NCBI RefSeq assembly: GCF_042767895.1
Contig: NC_091553.1
Span: 13,496,381-13,543,880, forward strand
DNA from: Penaeus vannamei
Lineage: Eukaryota; Arthropoda; Malacostraca; Decapoda; Penaeidae
Reading direction: 5' to 3'
Length of the DNA stretch: 47,500 bases
The notes beneath the pieces are model-generated. The model had not been told where the DNA came from, made no database searches, and saw only the letters and a list, made by a program, of their open reading frames with translations. A program made the position numbers and the translations under genes. Shown piece by piece: positions 1-12,414 of this stretch; positions within the stretch are counted from its first letter, which is position 1; every line of letters starts with the position of its first letter.

Positions 1-596
<596 letters not shown>

Positions 597-1158
597 TTTC
601 TTTCTTCCTCTTTTTCTTTCTCACTCTTTCTTTCTACTACTCTGCTCTGTCTCCCCACTCCCCTCTTCACCCACCTCCTTTTTCCTTCCTTCATACATAT
701 GACATATGCAGATAGAATAATGGTGGCATTTAGTTTATTTTTGATATATCAGATGCAGAATAAATCTTGTGCTCTATTCAATAATCTTCCCTCCATGTCA
801 TATCCATCTAACCTCTTAAAATCATATATTGATAATGTCAGCTTGATATTCTTCAAATAGGTTGTAAAATTTGTGTACTCCAGATAACTGAAAAAGCATG
901 AACTCTATTACTTTGTGAAATACATTTTATGCTGGATAAGCTATACAGTAATTATTTTGGTGTATTTTTTTATGTGCAAGTAAGGAAATATTCACATATT
1001 CATTAAAGTCTTGGCTAATTTCACTTTTCATTTTAGAGTAAGGGTTGTTATTGTTGCCTATTTTTTGCAACAAATGTGAACCCCGTTTGTAACAATGACA
1101 TGTACTGTCCACTATTTTTCTTTTTTTGTCAATTTTATTTATACTTAGATGTCTTCAC

Positions 1159-1495
<337 letters not shown>

Positions 1496-2955
1496 AGAGC
1501 CATCTGTGTGTATAGAAAATTCATAAACTAAAATCATAGTGAACAGGGAATGTATACATACCCTCCCAGTGTCAGTGGGTTAATAGCATTTAAAGAATGT
1601 TTAAAGTACAGATGTAAGTTCATGCTTCTAATAGATACAGTAGATGTCGTGCATGCTTAAACAAATTAAAATTCATTCATTAATAATTTGACTGATGGTC
1701 TGTAAAAATGGACCATATACTTTTAAAACTTCTGCTTATATGTTTGTCCCACCAAAAAACAAAGAAAAAGAAAAAAATGCATCCTGGAAATCTAAAAATA
1801 GTAGTACAAATGTACATGTTTAAATTTTTATAATTTTTTTGTGGAGTTATCTGGGCTACTAGTGCATGACAGTGGCCTTTTAGCATCTTCATTGTGATTA
1901 CAGTAATTCACAGAGTAAGCTCATTGCACTGAGAATTACAAACAATTTGTGTGGTAGATGGCATTATTGCTCACATAAAATTCTCGGTTGCAGTCATGTG
2001 TTCTTGTCTTTGTATTTCCTTAAACGAGTGAATTTTCACATGCGAGTCATTTTGAATCCCATGTGAGATGAGTGTAAGATAAATATATATGTAGACTGCT
2101 AATTTTAGTGTATTGTTTAGATAACTGTGTAAATATGTTAGAACAAGGAAACTTCAATATTCACTCTGACTGTAGATGATGAACGTGAATGCAATCTGAA
2201 AAGTTATATTGGTGTTTACGCTTGTATGTAAATCTCTTCTTTGTATGAGGAGATTGACTAAGTATTAAATATATGTATTTATTTATTTATATTTTTGGGG
2301 TCATTTGTAGTACTACTTCCATTTTGTTTCACGTGTAATATAGAAATCATTACGTTTCTTAATGAATTCATGTTTTGTATAATTTTTACCAATGTTAATT
2401 GTTGGTGTATTTATATATATGTAATGTATGTGTATATGTATTACATAGTACCAGTAGGAACTTTAAATGCACAACCACTTTCAGAAGCCACTCACTGTAC
2501 TTTCTAAATGATTGTTATTTTTATTCATAGATATATTCATAGCAGCCTCCATCACCACCAAAACTAATTTAACAGTTACTCTGCACATTCATTTGATTTT
2601 TGTTCAGTAGTTTAGTCATTTTATCATTAGTTTCTTTTAAAATTTATATCTCCAGTTTGCATGCCTTGACCAAAATATTACTGCATGTTACAGGCTTTTA
2701 CTAAGTGCATGATCACATTGCATGGTGTGTAGCTCATTTTCTAGAAAGCATAGTAGTATAGAATCAGTAATAATCAAGCAGGATGTAACATCATTATTTT
2801 TTTTTATCTACAACTTCTTTAGTCTTGCCTTTATAAATGAGATAAAAGTCGTAGTCATAATATCAAACCCTTGACAGTTGCTAGAACTAGATCATTGTAT
2901 CAATATATTATTTTGTGTTTTATCCTTGTATCCTAATTCATATAACCTCTTGCAG

Positions 2956-3023
2956 AAAACAATAAGTGGGTCGGAGAAAGTGTCAATACAAGCCAGGCTG
3001 GAGGGCTGAGTGCTTCACCAAGA
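2956..3023 (+). CDS. Penultimate coding exon of an unrecognised plus-strand gene
   Basis: This 68-nt exon is bounded by an acceptor (CCTCTTGCAG, AG at 2954-2955) and a strong donor (AGA|GTAAGTG at 3024). Only one of the three frames is open. It takes one nucleotide from the previous exon, reads 22 residues rich in Asn, Ser and Gly (NNKWVGESVN at the start, GGLSASPR at the end) and leaves in phase 0, which matches the next exon at 5407. The composition suggests a disordered C-terminal region. I do not recognise the protein, and its upstream exons are outside the window or too small to see. Confidence 0.72.
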
Positions 3024-5406
3024 GTAAGTGTCTTTCTAGACTGACAAATCATATATGAGGTCAGCTGTTTTCATATGAGAACACACTGTATTTATGATAT
3101 TAGTATTCATAACTATACTGTGGTGTTCTTAATATATAACTGAAATTCTCTGTAATTAACCTTTCAATTTATAGTATAGACTTTGTTATGGTTCTAAAGG
3201 TCCTATTAGTTTTATTTTTCATTTCCTTTTTAAAGCCTGCTGAATAGCAGCTGAATTATGCAGTACACCCTCCTATTTTGTGACTTTGTAATTAGCAACC
3301 AAGCATACTTTGAGGGCTCCACTGGGAAAAATAATGCAAAACAATTGACATTTCTGAACTCAACTTCTTCATGCAAATTTGCTGTTGGGAATGTTGGCCA
3401 AAAATGGGTTTTACCCCCACACATTTCAACATAATACTTATAAACACCATTATGTAATGTCGAGACTCCTTAAGTTAGTTCATAATCAAATGAGATCCTG
3501 ATACCTAACAGTATCAGCCACTGATAAGGCTTTGTTTAACATCTAGCATATCATTTAGAGACACAGACAGACAGATATCATGATTTAGTTGGTGTGGGTG
3601 TGTGTGCAGGTGTTTGTGATTTTAATTGTGTGTGAGAGAAAGTAAATTTATTTCTTCTCTCTCTCTGTTTGTGTGTGTGTGTGTGGGGGGGGGGGAAGAG
3701 GGACAGAGAGAGAGGAGATGAGAGTATGTATTTCATGAATGTTTGCTTTCATGTTTGTTTAAGTTTATGAGTATGCATGATGATTTGTGGATGTGTGTGT
3801 GTGCTGGGAAAGATATGTTTGAATTTCCATGTGACTGTGGCAGAAAATGATGTGAGAGCCATTTTAGTAGACCACATACACTAGAGAGCTACACTTTATG
3901 CATAAACCACATTTTACATAATAGCCTACACTTCCAAGGGATTTCTTTTGTTTTTTAATGCAAACTATGTTTTCCAAGTGTAGTCTTTGCATAGCCATAC
4001 ACAACAAATACTAGCAGAACTGGTTATAATAAAAATGAGTAATAAATAGAAAAATGGAGAAAAATTATGATTTTTTTTAACTTTTCAGCATTTTGTAATA
4101 CATTTTGAAATTAGAGCTCCCAAAGATTATTGCACATTGCCAGGAGCATTATGTCCATATTTTTTTAGTTTATCCCTCAGAGAATGGTAGGATTAGAAAA
4201 TTATTTCATCTGTTCCCCACAGTACCTTTTGAATTGGTGAAGATGGCATCATGACTACATGTTATGTCCACTGTAATTTTAGTCTATTAATTGTGTTTAC
4301 ACAGAAATTGGCTCCAGAAGTGCCTAGTCACCAAGGAGTCAATTATTAGCCTCACCTGCAAGACCTTTTCCTTGATTTTCAGCAAGACTTTTTAAATTAA
4401 CTTTACTGTTGTCAGTACTTTAAAGAACATAACATTTATTGTAATAATAGTATCAATATTGATAGTATTAGAAAAATAAAATTTTCCCACGCTTTCATGG
4501 AATGGGGAAATCAGGTGGTCACTACTTGATTCCTTGGTGGCTTAGTATGGAAAGTTATGAAAAAGAAGCTGGTATGGGTTTTACAAGGAAACTATGAAAT
4601 TTCATTAAAATACATTTTCTGTGTCTTTCAGTGTACACTTTGATACACCATAATTTTGAGGGGCACTCTGTTTCCCTCTTTATTTTGAAGCTCATGAACC
4701 TTTGACCTATATGAAATGGCATTATGCCTAAAAATCTCAATTGGTTCATAAAAATAATGAAGGAAATGATCCAAAATGTTCAGTTGCACTTTTTTTTTGC
4801 TTGTTTGTATATGAATTTATCATTATTTTTTTACTTGAAAACTGAGCACATAGAAATGTCACCACTTTATAATCATTCATATAGAGAAAAAGAAAAACTG
4901 AATATAACCTAATGCATGAATATTGCAGTCTAATAGTTTGGATAAAGGATTTCTAGTAATTTTTATGATTTTAAAAATATTTTACCCACAATTATTGAAA
5001 AGAGAGCCACCAATTGGAGCAACATGGATTTCACAAGCTGCTCTGTGAATACCACAGATCTACTCGCACCCTCACTTCAGAATTGGTCTTTTAGATACCC
5101 TGGATCCACTCATTATTGACTTGCTCATGCCCATGCTTCACAGTTTTATTGTAGAAACATTTATCTCAGCAAATTTTTTATCTACAGAGGTTTTACATTA
5201 TTGTCCTTTTAACATATATTTCACTACCTTTACTTTGTAACTCGGCATGTCAACACATTTTCCCAGAGTAGATGGGGGCATACTCTTAAGATTTGTTACA
5301 TGAATTCAGTTAGACAGATTTAGCTCATGATATCATTTTAAAAATTACAGATGTATTGTTAATTATATCTTATGAATCGAAACTAAGATTTTATTTTCTG
5401 TTACAG
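3024..5406 (+). other. Intron of the plus-strand gene
   Basis: GT-AG intron of about 2.4 kb (donor GTAAGTG, acceptor TTTTCTGTTACAG). It holds short CT and GT runs at about 3656-3712 and a foldback element at 4317-4550. Nothing else in it looks functional. Confidence 0.7.
4317..4550. mobile_element. Foldback (inverted-repeat) element, copy 2
   Basis: Left arm from 4317: GAAGTGCCTAGTCACCAAGG, then AGTCAATTATTAG and CTCACCTG. The right arm, read on the minus strand from 4550, is CCATACTAAGCCACCAAGGA, then ATCAAGTAGTGAC and CACCTG, an imperfect copy of the left arm. The arms match those of the element at 1159-1495, so the two belong to one family. The AT-rich centre has no microsatellite here and no open reading frame. 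Confidence 0.65.
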
Positions 5407-5475
5407 ATGGACGATAGTCGTGGTAATAGTGGGAATGACAAAGAAAGTATGTTGAAGCATCTACTGTCCAAGTAA
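5407..5475 (+). CDS. Last coding exon of the unrecognised plus-strand gene
   Basis: After the acceptor TTCTGTTACAG this exon opens in phase 0, as the previous exon requires. It encodes 22 residues (MDDSRGNSGN, then DKESMLKHLLSK) and a TAA stop at 5473-5475. The C-terminus contains LKHLL, which fits the LXXLL pattern bound by nuclear receptors, though so short a motif is weak evidence of function. The acidic/Ser/Gly linker followed by an amphipathic end suggests the tail of a nuclear or regulatory protein, but I do not recognise the family. The ATG at its start is an internal Met if the 2956 exon precedes it. Confidence 0.72.
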   Translation: MDDSRGNSGNDKESMLKHLLSK

Positions 5476-5872
5476 CATGCTTCCTGCCAATCATGCTATG
5501 TCATCCACAATGTCACTCATATGGTTAACCAGTCCCTACAGACCAGCCTGCTACCAGTCATTGCAAGTTGCAGGATGTGTCATGGTATTACCATGGACAT
5601 ATTTTGGAGCACTTGTGCCTCACTGCCAAATAAATTTATTGGAACAACAAAAATAAAGAAAACCAAAAAATATACAAAAAATATATATATATTCGTGTAT
5701 GTCTTTGAAACCGTTTAAGGTTTGGTGATAGAAAAAGGAAAATAATAGGAATAATTAAATACATACCGAAATAGAACTTGTATTAAGCACTTGTTGAAAA
5801 AATTGGAACTATGTTCTCTACTGATGAATATATCCTCAGGTCTATAATGATATGTCAGTATGTATTAAGAAA

Positions 5873-5878
5873 AATAAA
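5873..5878 (+). terminator. Proximal poly(A) signal candidate
   Basis: AATAAA about 400 bp after the stop, followed by a T-rich stretch (TTTGATTATTTTTGTTTA). Similar hexamers occur at 5629 and 5652. Confidence 0.45.
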
Positions 5879-6280
5879 CATTTATTGGCTTAAATGTCAA
5901 AGAATTGTTTGATTATTTTTGTTTATATTTAAATGATAGTGTAAATGTACATAAGAAAGAGGGCAGTAGGGGTAGGCATGCTCCATTGTAATGGTTGAGG
6001 GAAGCCAATGTGATGTTTTAATGCCAGAGCAGTCCTGTGATTTAAACTTTAACCAGTACAAAAGGGGGGAATGCTAGAAAATTAAATGGGTGTTGGGAGT
6101 ACGTGCATCTTTCTTTCCCATTTACCCACAAGTAATGTGTACACACTCCCTACCTTGCTTTTACCATTGATTATATTAAGGAAATGATTTCTCTTCTAGG
6201 TATATGAGACTCATGATTTACCTCATAATGAGAATACCTGCACATGGTCAGGATTTATATCTCAATTCTTGTCTTTTTTT

Positions 6281-6372
6281 CCTCTCTCTCTCTCTCTCTC
6301 TCTCCCCCCCCCCCTCTCCCTTTCTCCCCCTACCTCTCCCCTCTCTCTCTCCCTCTCTCCCCCCTTGCCCCC
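6281..6372. repeat. CT- and C-rich low-complexity tract
   Basis: (CT)n, then a run of C, then CCCTCT-type repeats. It generates Ser/Leu/Pro frames that are not genes. Confidence 0.95.
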
Positions 6373-7664
6373 TCTTCTACCTTTTTTTCCTTCTTTCCTT
6401 TGCCTTCAACTTCATTATCTCTTTATTGCCCCAGCATGAACTTGTATCAAGCATGAGATAGAAAGACTTGCTGCACACATGTTGGCCACAGAAATGAGAA
6501 TGTCTTTGATGGCATTTTACCATCTTTGTTTGGCAGGGAGTACGGCAGCCAGCCAGGGTAGGTTCAGTGAAGCTGCTAGTGGTACGTTAGCTGTGGTTTG
6601 GTTCAGCCTTATGTGCAATTCTTACCATTGGGTTGTGACTTACATGTCTAGTGTACAGAGAGATTATTATTCTATGAGGAGGGTAACAGTTGCTGTTGTC
6701 AGACTGTTGTATACTATTGTTATGAATGTAAGTACCATTAATATAGTTCACTTATATACAGAGCCTTACATACTCAACTCTTCTATACCAAAGGCATTAA
6801 TGTAGATACACAGTGTACTTGAGGAAACTTCCCTAACCCCTGTATTTTCTTTGCACATCACCAAGTTGAATGTTAGGTAGCAGGAGATGTTATCAAGATT
6901 AGAGATTAAAAGATATGTTATAATGGTTTATTATTTTTCTATGAGAAAGTTTATTGACCTGTTGTTATTCTACAAAGAAAAATTAATGTTGGGCAAAGAA
7001 TGATTGAATAATTGTAGGAACACAGAAGTGACTGGGGCCAGGAGATGGAAGACAGCGCCAAAAATCTATATGTCCGCCACATGTGGTGCAAACGCGGCTG
7101 GGAACAACTTGCTCATCATTCACTAACGGCTACTTGTGGACTGGCTTGAGATAGTATGGCCCTGTGGGAGTGACCATGAAAGAGTTAAACAAAGTGTCAG
7201 TTGGTGTCATCCTAGGACCTACTATGGATGAGAGGAGGGCAACCTAGATGCCTTGTTTACTTAAACAATGTTCTGCTTGTGTTACTTGGCAGATGAGTCC
7301 TGTTAACTGAAAAGAACTCCTCTTATCCTAGACCATAAAATAAGACTGCATTTCTTTCTAGAAAATTTACATTAACAGGGCTAATAATATTGGACTACTG
7401 AAGGATACTATAACAATTATTAGCCTTTGTTTGCAGCAGAAAAACTTTTTAATGCAGAAAAAAAAGACTTCAGTTTAGCCTGGAAGATCCATATTACAAA
7501 CGTTTTTTCAGGCAGAAATGGAAAGTGCTCTTAAAATAGGAACTGTTAAAAGTGACAAAAGACAGTACAACCAAAGTGATTATGTGTAATTTAAGTGCAA
7601 GGATGTGATTTCTGGACTCCACATGAAAACTGGAGTTTGTTATGAAAGAGTGCTGGCCCCAGGA

Positions 7665-7817
7665 TGTGATAAGGCTACTTATTGGTTATGTGGTACAGTA
7701 AGGAATTGACGGTTCCAGTTCGATCCCCTCCTGACCATCTGTAGTTACCCCAGAAGTGACCTAGTTACTGTTTCATTCAGTAATTGATGCGTAAGGCCTC
7801 ACATGCAGAAAAAAATT
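7665..7817 (+). mobile_element. tRNA-derived SINE-like element
   Basis: A tRNA B-box-like sequence, GGTTCCAGTTCGATCCCC (7711-7728), lies about 34 nt after an A-box-like TGGTTATGTGG (about 7683). A non-tRNA part (7749-7807) follows, then an A-rich end. The 7749-7807 part resembles the arms of the foldback elements at 1.2 and 4.3 kb. The tRNA similarity is partial, with one A-box mismatch, so the call is tentative. Confidence 0.38.
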
Positions 7818-8234
7818 GTTAAAAGTATATTGATTATTTTATAAATCCCAAACTGTATAGTTCCTCTGCGGACAAGGAGCCTCGGGTACTGTGGTGCCCA
7901 TGTCCAATCTTGTTTTCCCTCCAACGCTGGCACTCCAAGATTGGTCGTATTTTGTAGAGTATCAGCATTCAGTTGTATGTTTCATTTGGTGGAGTAAGAT
8001 TTTTGTATATATTTGTAGTGTATAAGACAGTAATTATTATGTAACAGTTATGGAATCCCACTCTTGAAGAACGGCCACTTCCCTCCAAGGTGCTGTTCGT
8101 TCAGGTGGGGCTTTCGTCATGCCGTATAGTCTGTATTATCATTGGTTTCTGCAGCTTCATTGGTTTGCATTGGTTCGTTCCCTGTACATTGTGTGTGTAT
8201 AGGCAAGTTTCACCATCATGAAGCCACATGGCAA

Positions 8235-8240
8235 AATAAA
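8235..8240 (+). terminator. Distal poly(A) signal of the plus-strand gene
   Basis: AATAAA followed within 10-40 bp by TGGTGTCC and long T runs, a typical arrangement for cleavage and polyadenylation. Confidence 0.55.
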
Positions 8241-8369
8241 AGAGAAATGGTGTCCAATTTTTTTCTGCCCTTTTTTTCTTAGGATTTATAAATTGATACA
8301 GTATATATAAATTTGTCAGGAATACTTCACCAAATAAAATGTCTTGAGGAAAATGAAAATAAAATAAAA

Positions 8370-10551
8370 TACATTTTAAGATAGCGTTTATTTAGAGCAT
8401 CTACAGGCACATCCCTCCCTATGGCACCAGGCCAAACATCTACCAGTTCATCTATCCTCGTCTATATGGACTTGGCAATACACTGAAGAACAAATCACTT
8501 TTTTTTTTTTAAAGACTGATATCATATGGGGATGTTTTTTTTGTTTTTTTTTTTTAAGTTTCTAGTACCCAATAGTACATTTTTTCATATGCTGATTAGT
8601 GATCTATATTACCAACCACAATACAATTACCAACAAACATGCATACAGCAGTAGTACAGGGAGCTGGATGACAGACAGATTCCGATGCCGTAATGACGAC
8701 AATAACGACACTTGGGGCACCACAACAAAGCTACTACATACACACACAATAGGCAGGTGGAATCCCACCTAGCCACATGGCCAGATTTGTGTTCTATGTC
8801 ACAATATGTACAAATGGCCAGCTATTGGGCTGATCAGACACTGTTTTCCAGGGATTTCAGAAATTAGTGTTTCATTGGCACATGGAAATGCCAAACAGGA
8901 AAAACTGAGCACACTACTGGCCCATATTTATTCACCTGGATTTACAATTTAACATCTTTACTGGAATAAATGTACAGACATGATTAGACAAACTAGGAAT
9001 TCCCAATAGCAGCCTGAGGGGTGTTGGGAGGGTTATAAGATATCACTAACATAAATAACAGCATAAAGGTAATATACTTACAGAAATGCATATTAAGTGC
9101 TATATAATAAAAGAACATAAACTATAATTAAGGTAAAGGTGAACATGCAGCAGACAATCTGAATGGGAATGTGATAATAGCTAGGAGTTTAGAAATTATC
9201 CTAGAAGCTGATATGAAACCTTGGAGAATGAATAATTAAGGAAAAAATATCCTGAATGGAGGAAAACCACTAAACAAGTGTTTCCTAGCCAGACTCTCTG
9301 CTGCTTTACTTTCCATATTATACTGGTAACATCTATTCTAAGGATCAATCATTCAGTATCTATCTCTGCTTCTCCATTCGCTAAAATAAGTTGTTATCCC
9401 CATATGACCAGGAACAAATATTTAGTGAAATACAAATATTGTGTGGAGAAGCAGGGAACACTGAGTGTGCAACACTTCACTTCTTAAAACTATGGTCACA
9501 TCTTACAAACTACAAGTATTAAAATAACCTTAACCTATCATGTATACTTTGGTTATATAATTGTATAGGTCTCTAAATCAATGGGAAATTAAGAACAACA
9601 GATCTTGGATATCTTGATCCAAAACTGAACTACATACTTAACAAATACTATAACAATGAATCATATAAATTTCATATTTACCATTTGATATTCTAAAACA
9701 CACAAATGTCTCATTATACAATACAGTCCCATATTTTCTTATCCAGTAGTATCCGTGCAAACAAAAAACTGCTTTGCTTTGATACACATTAAATACAAAT
9801 ATACTGTAAAATTCCAATCATTGTGTATTTAATTCTGAAAGGGTCTTCAGTACTTTTTATTCATATCATTATCATTTGCTTAATTATCACATACTTGGGA
9901 TAAACACTACTTAGTGGACAGGCGTGAAAGCCCTGCCGCTTGCCAAATGGGTTAAATAACACTTCCCAATTGGCTCTTTATATAATTTCACGCCTTACTG
10001 TTGGATTATTGTAAAAGCAGGTGTTTTCTTGGATTAGCAAATAAATTAAATATGCTATTGCAACCAAGACCTCCTAGGTTCTAGCCTACATTAGCTTCTA
10101 TCCTAACAGATAAAGCAACAATACCTTTTACAAAGGTACAAAAAACTATTTTTCATACTCACAGTGAAGGGTGCAAGGCGGCACACTGAGGTACATACAC
10201 AAGTCACCTTTACTATATACAGAAGCAGAATATTGGCATGTTCAGTTTGTACAGTGACAATGTGTATGAATGAGTTTCACTATGAGGTAATGCCCAATTA
10301 TTCTAGGGCAAATGCACTTGCAAAGCTACATATTAGTACTGTTTATTTACACAATCACCCAATCTATGCCCTTTTACAGGGAGACTGAAGAAGAAAAAAA
10401 ATCTTAAAAGAGAATATGGTCCCAACAAAAACTTTACAATAACAGGGTTTCTAAATTGCTTTTTCACCTTTGAAACATTTGTCCTCTGTTTTAGAAACAC
10501 CATTGTTCCTAATATCAAGTAGGGGCCATTAATTAATCAGCAGCAAACACA
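8370..10551 (-). other. Probable 3' UTR of the bab-like gene
   Basis: AT-rich sequence downstream (minus strand) of the stop at 10552. Minus-strand AATAAA hexamers lie at 10342-10347, 9856-9861, 8927-8932 and 8387-8392; the last is followed on the minus strand by a T-rich stretch. The 3' UTR could therefore be about 0.2 to 2.2 kb long. No other coding evidence was found in this interval. Confidence 0.5.
8387..8392 (-). terminator. Distal poly(A) signal of the bab-like gene
   Basis: AATAAA on the minus strand, followed by TTTTATTTTATTTTCATTTT-like sequence. It lies about 150 bp from the distal signal of the converging plus-strand gene. Confidence 0.45.
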
Positions 10552-12414
10552 TTAGTTAAGAATTGGTTCTGGTTCAGACTTGATTGTGTCCAAGCCATCT
10601 CTATACATAAGTGATGATCTATCAACTATACCTGCAAGAGCAGCACTACTGCCATGGCCATCAAATTGGCTATGGCCAGCGCCAGCTCGGGCATTAGCCT
10701 CAGCACTGCTATGGGCTGGATTTACATGAGAACTTGTCATTTTACTAAACAAAATTGATTCTGGTGATGGATCTGCATCATCCGAATTTAATCGAGAAGC
10801 ATGTGCATTCAAGCTGTTCATGGCATTCAGAACCTGCATAGCAGCAGATGGGTGTGGGTGGCGGGGAAAGCCAGGATGGAATGGACTAATTGGGGCCTGT
10901 GGGTGCTGAGGATGTGGCTGGTGACCAGGAAGGTGGTGATGAGAGGTGCTTTCTCCAAACAAACGAGCCAGGTGGGCTGGGGACGCTAAAGATGTTGCTA
11001 ATGGTGAAGGCAGACCACCTGGCAATAATCCTCCAAGTGGCAGGGGTTGTGTCTGATGATGCTGAGGTGTATGCTGTGGTGTATGTTGAGGTGTATGCTG
11101 TGATTGTGGCTGATGATGGTGATGATGTGGCTGCTGGTGTTGATGCTGGTGATGATGTGCATGTTGAGATTGATGATGATGATGTTGCTGCTGATGATGG
11201 TGCGATTGCTGTTGCTGATGCTGGTGGTGGTGGTGATGTTGCTGTTGGTGATGGTGTGATGACTGTTGCTGGTGATTATGCTGTGGGGCCTGCTGTGGCT
11301 GCTGCTGAGGATGTGATTGTAGCTGCTGTTTTGGTTGAGACTGAGGTTGCTGTTGCTGTTGTGCTTGTGCTTGTGCCTGTGCTTGTGGCTGAGCTTGTGC
11401 TTGTGTTTGACCTTGAGACTGTGACTGTTGTTGCTGAGATTGAGATGGCGGCTGTGGCTGCTGCTGTGGCTGCTGCTGTGGCTGCTGCTGTGGAGACTGT
11501 TGTGACTGTGGCTGTGATTGATGAGATGAAGACTGTGGCTGCTGCTGCTGCTGCTGTTGCTGCTGCTGTTGTTGCTGCTGTGGCTGCGGCTGTGACTGAG
11601 ACTGAGACTGTGACTGTGACTGTGGCTGTGACTGTGACTGTGGCTGTGGCTGTGGCTGTGGCTGTGACTGCGGTTGCTTCTGCTGCTGTGGTGAATGCTG
11701 TGGCTGATGGGCAGGTTTTGGCTGCTGTTGGCTACCTACGCTTGGACTGACTGATGGTGTTCCATTGATAATACTGGCATTGCTGGTGTTGCTGTTACTG
11801 TTGCTAAGACTGAATACAGGTGAGGACAAGACAGAAGAAGTTAATGTATGAGTACTGAGAGCAGCAGATCCAGTAGCATTTTCTCCCGATGGCTGAGGAG
11901 AACTGCCAACTGTGGTGGAACTGTTCACCACACGAGACTCACTTGAAGATGGGCTGTCAGCTGCTGTGGCCATAAGGCTTCCTGGAGTAGGTGGAGTTGT
12001 CATAGGTACAGAAACTGGAGTAGAGGCAGCTGGTGTTGTAGGTGCAGGAATGGGAGTATTGGGTGCAGGTGTAGATGGGGCTGGAGTAGATGGGGCTGGA
12101 GTGCTTGGAGCAGTGGAAAGACTACCATTGTCAGGAGTATCCAGCATAAATGGTGGCAGAAGTCCAGCTGCATTAGGCAGAAGACCTGAAGCATTGGGTA
12201 GAACACCTGAGGTATTGGGTAAGATGCCCGAGGTGTTGGGTAAAATGCCCGAGGTGTTGGGTAAAATGCCCGAGGTGTTGGGTATAACACCCGAGGTGTT
12301 GGGTAAAATGCCCGAGGTGTTAGGTAGAGCTCCAGATGCATTGGGGAGGATGCCTGAAGTGTTGGGAACCATGGGTCCATTGGGCTTAATCAGAGCATTG
12401 GCTGGATCATCCGG
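10552..12414 (-). CDS. bab: Last exon of the bab-like gene: repeat- and Gln/His-rich C-terminal region
   Basis: The acceptor TTTTTACAG (AG at 12415-12416) opens a 620-residue frame in phase 0 that runs to a stop at 10552. After 14 residues (PDDPANALIKPNGP) come ten heptads of the type ILPNTSG, then Pro/Thr repeats (TPAPS), a Ser/Thr/Asn-rich part, and about 230 residues of Gln- then His-rich low complexity. The last 160 residues are less repetitive and include LASPAHLARLFGE and LNAMNSLNAHASRL. The protein ends in TIKSEPEPILN, where IKSE fits the SUMO-acceptor pattern. Low-complexity activation or repression regions are usual in BTB transcription factors; a specific function for this tail is not known to me. 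Phase and strand fit the exons at 12883, 14053 and 14419. Confidence 0.85.
   Translation of the reverse strand, partial: PDDPANALIKPNGPMVPNTSGILPNASGALPNTSGILPNTSGVIPNTSGILPNTSGILPNTSGILPNTSGVLPNASGLLPNAAGLLPPFMLDTPDNGSLSTAPSTPAPSTPAPSTPAPNTPIPAPTTPAASTPVSVPMTTPPTPGSLMATAADSPSSSESRVVNSSTTVGSSPQPSGENATGSAALSTHTLTSSVLSSPVFSLSNSNSNTSNASIINGTPSVSPSVGSQQQPKPAHQPQHSPQQQKQPQSQPQPQPQPQSQSQPQSQSQSQSQSQPQPQQQQQQQQQQQQQQPQSSSHQSQPQSQQSPQQQPQQQPQQQPQPPSQSQQQQSQSQGQTQAQAQPQAQAQAQAQQQQQPQSQPKQQLQSHPQQQPQQAPQHNHQQQSSHHHQQQHHHHHQHQQQQSHHHQQQHHHHQSQHAHHHQHQHQQPHHHHHQPQSQHTPQHTPQHTPQHHQTQPLPLGGLLPGGLPSPLATSLASPAHLARLFGESTSHHHLPGHQPHPQHPQAPISPFHPGFPRHPHPSAAMQVLNAMNSLNAHASRLNSDDADPSPESILFSKMTSSHVNPAHSSAEANARAGAGHSQFDGHGSSAALAGIVDRSSLMYRDGLDTIKSEPEPILN
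11047..11736 (-). repeat. CAG/CAA- and CAT-rich coding repeat (Gln/His tract)
   Basis: Encodes about 230 residues made almost only of Gln, Pro, Ser, Ala and His. Mixed CAG/CAA codons give a pure run of about 14 Gln near 11550. Gln-Ser and Gln-Ala dipeptides come first, His runs later. The frame stays open throughout, as expected of a translated repeat. The opposite-strand frame (Ala/Val/Asp) is a shadow. Confidence 0.9.
12163..12372 (-). repeat. 21-bp coding minisatellite (ten LPNTSGI-type heptads)
   Basis: Ten consecutive 21-bp units encode variants of (I/V/L/A)LPN(T/A)SG. The central units are nearly identical in DNA (GTGTTGGGTAAAATGCCCGA as written on the plus strand), which suggests recent expansion or homogenisation. 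Outer units have diverged. Confidence 0.95.

Larger units (their letters stand above)
5476..8260 (+). other. Probable 3' UTR of the plus-strand gene
   Basis: About 2.8 kb of AT-rich sequence follows the stop. It contains AATAAA at 5629-5634, 5652-5657 and 5873-5878 and a final one at 8235-8240, the last followed by a GT- and T-rich stretch (8249-8280) as expected downstream of a cleavage site. Short and long 3' UTR forms are possible. A C- and CT-rich run (6281-6372), a SINE-like element (about 7665-7817) and a 9-bp hairpin (7904-7912 with 7936-7944) lie inside. The 108-codon frame at 6479-6805 has no recognisable protein character. Confidence 0.55.

Noticed and set aside
6479..6805. Plus-strand 108-codon frame within the presumed 3' UTR
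   Set aside because: No domain, poor codon character, and it follows a CT repeat. A chance frame in UTR is the simpler view.
10890..11750. Plus-strand 286-codon Ala/Val/Asp-rich frame
   Set aside because: Shadow of the Gln/His-coding repeat on the minus strand.
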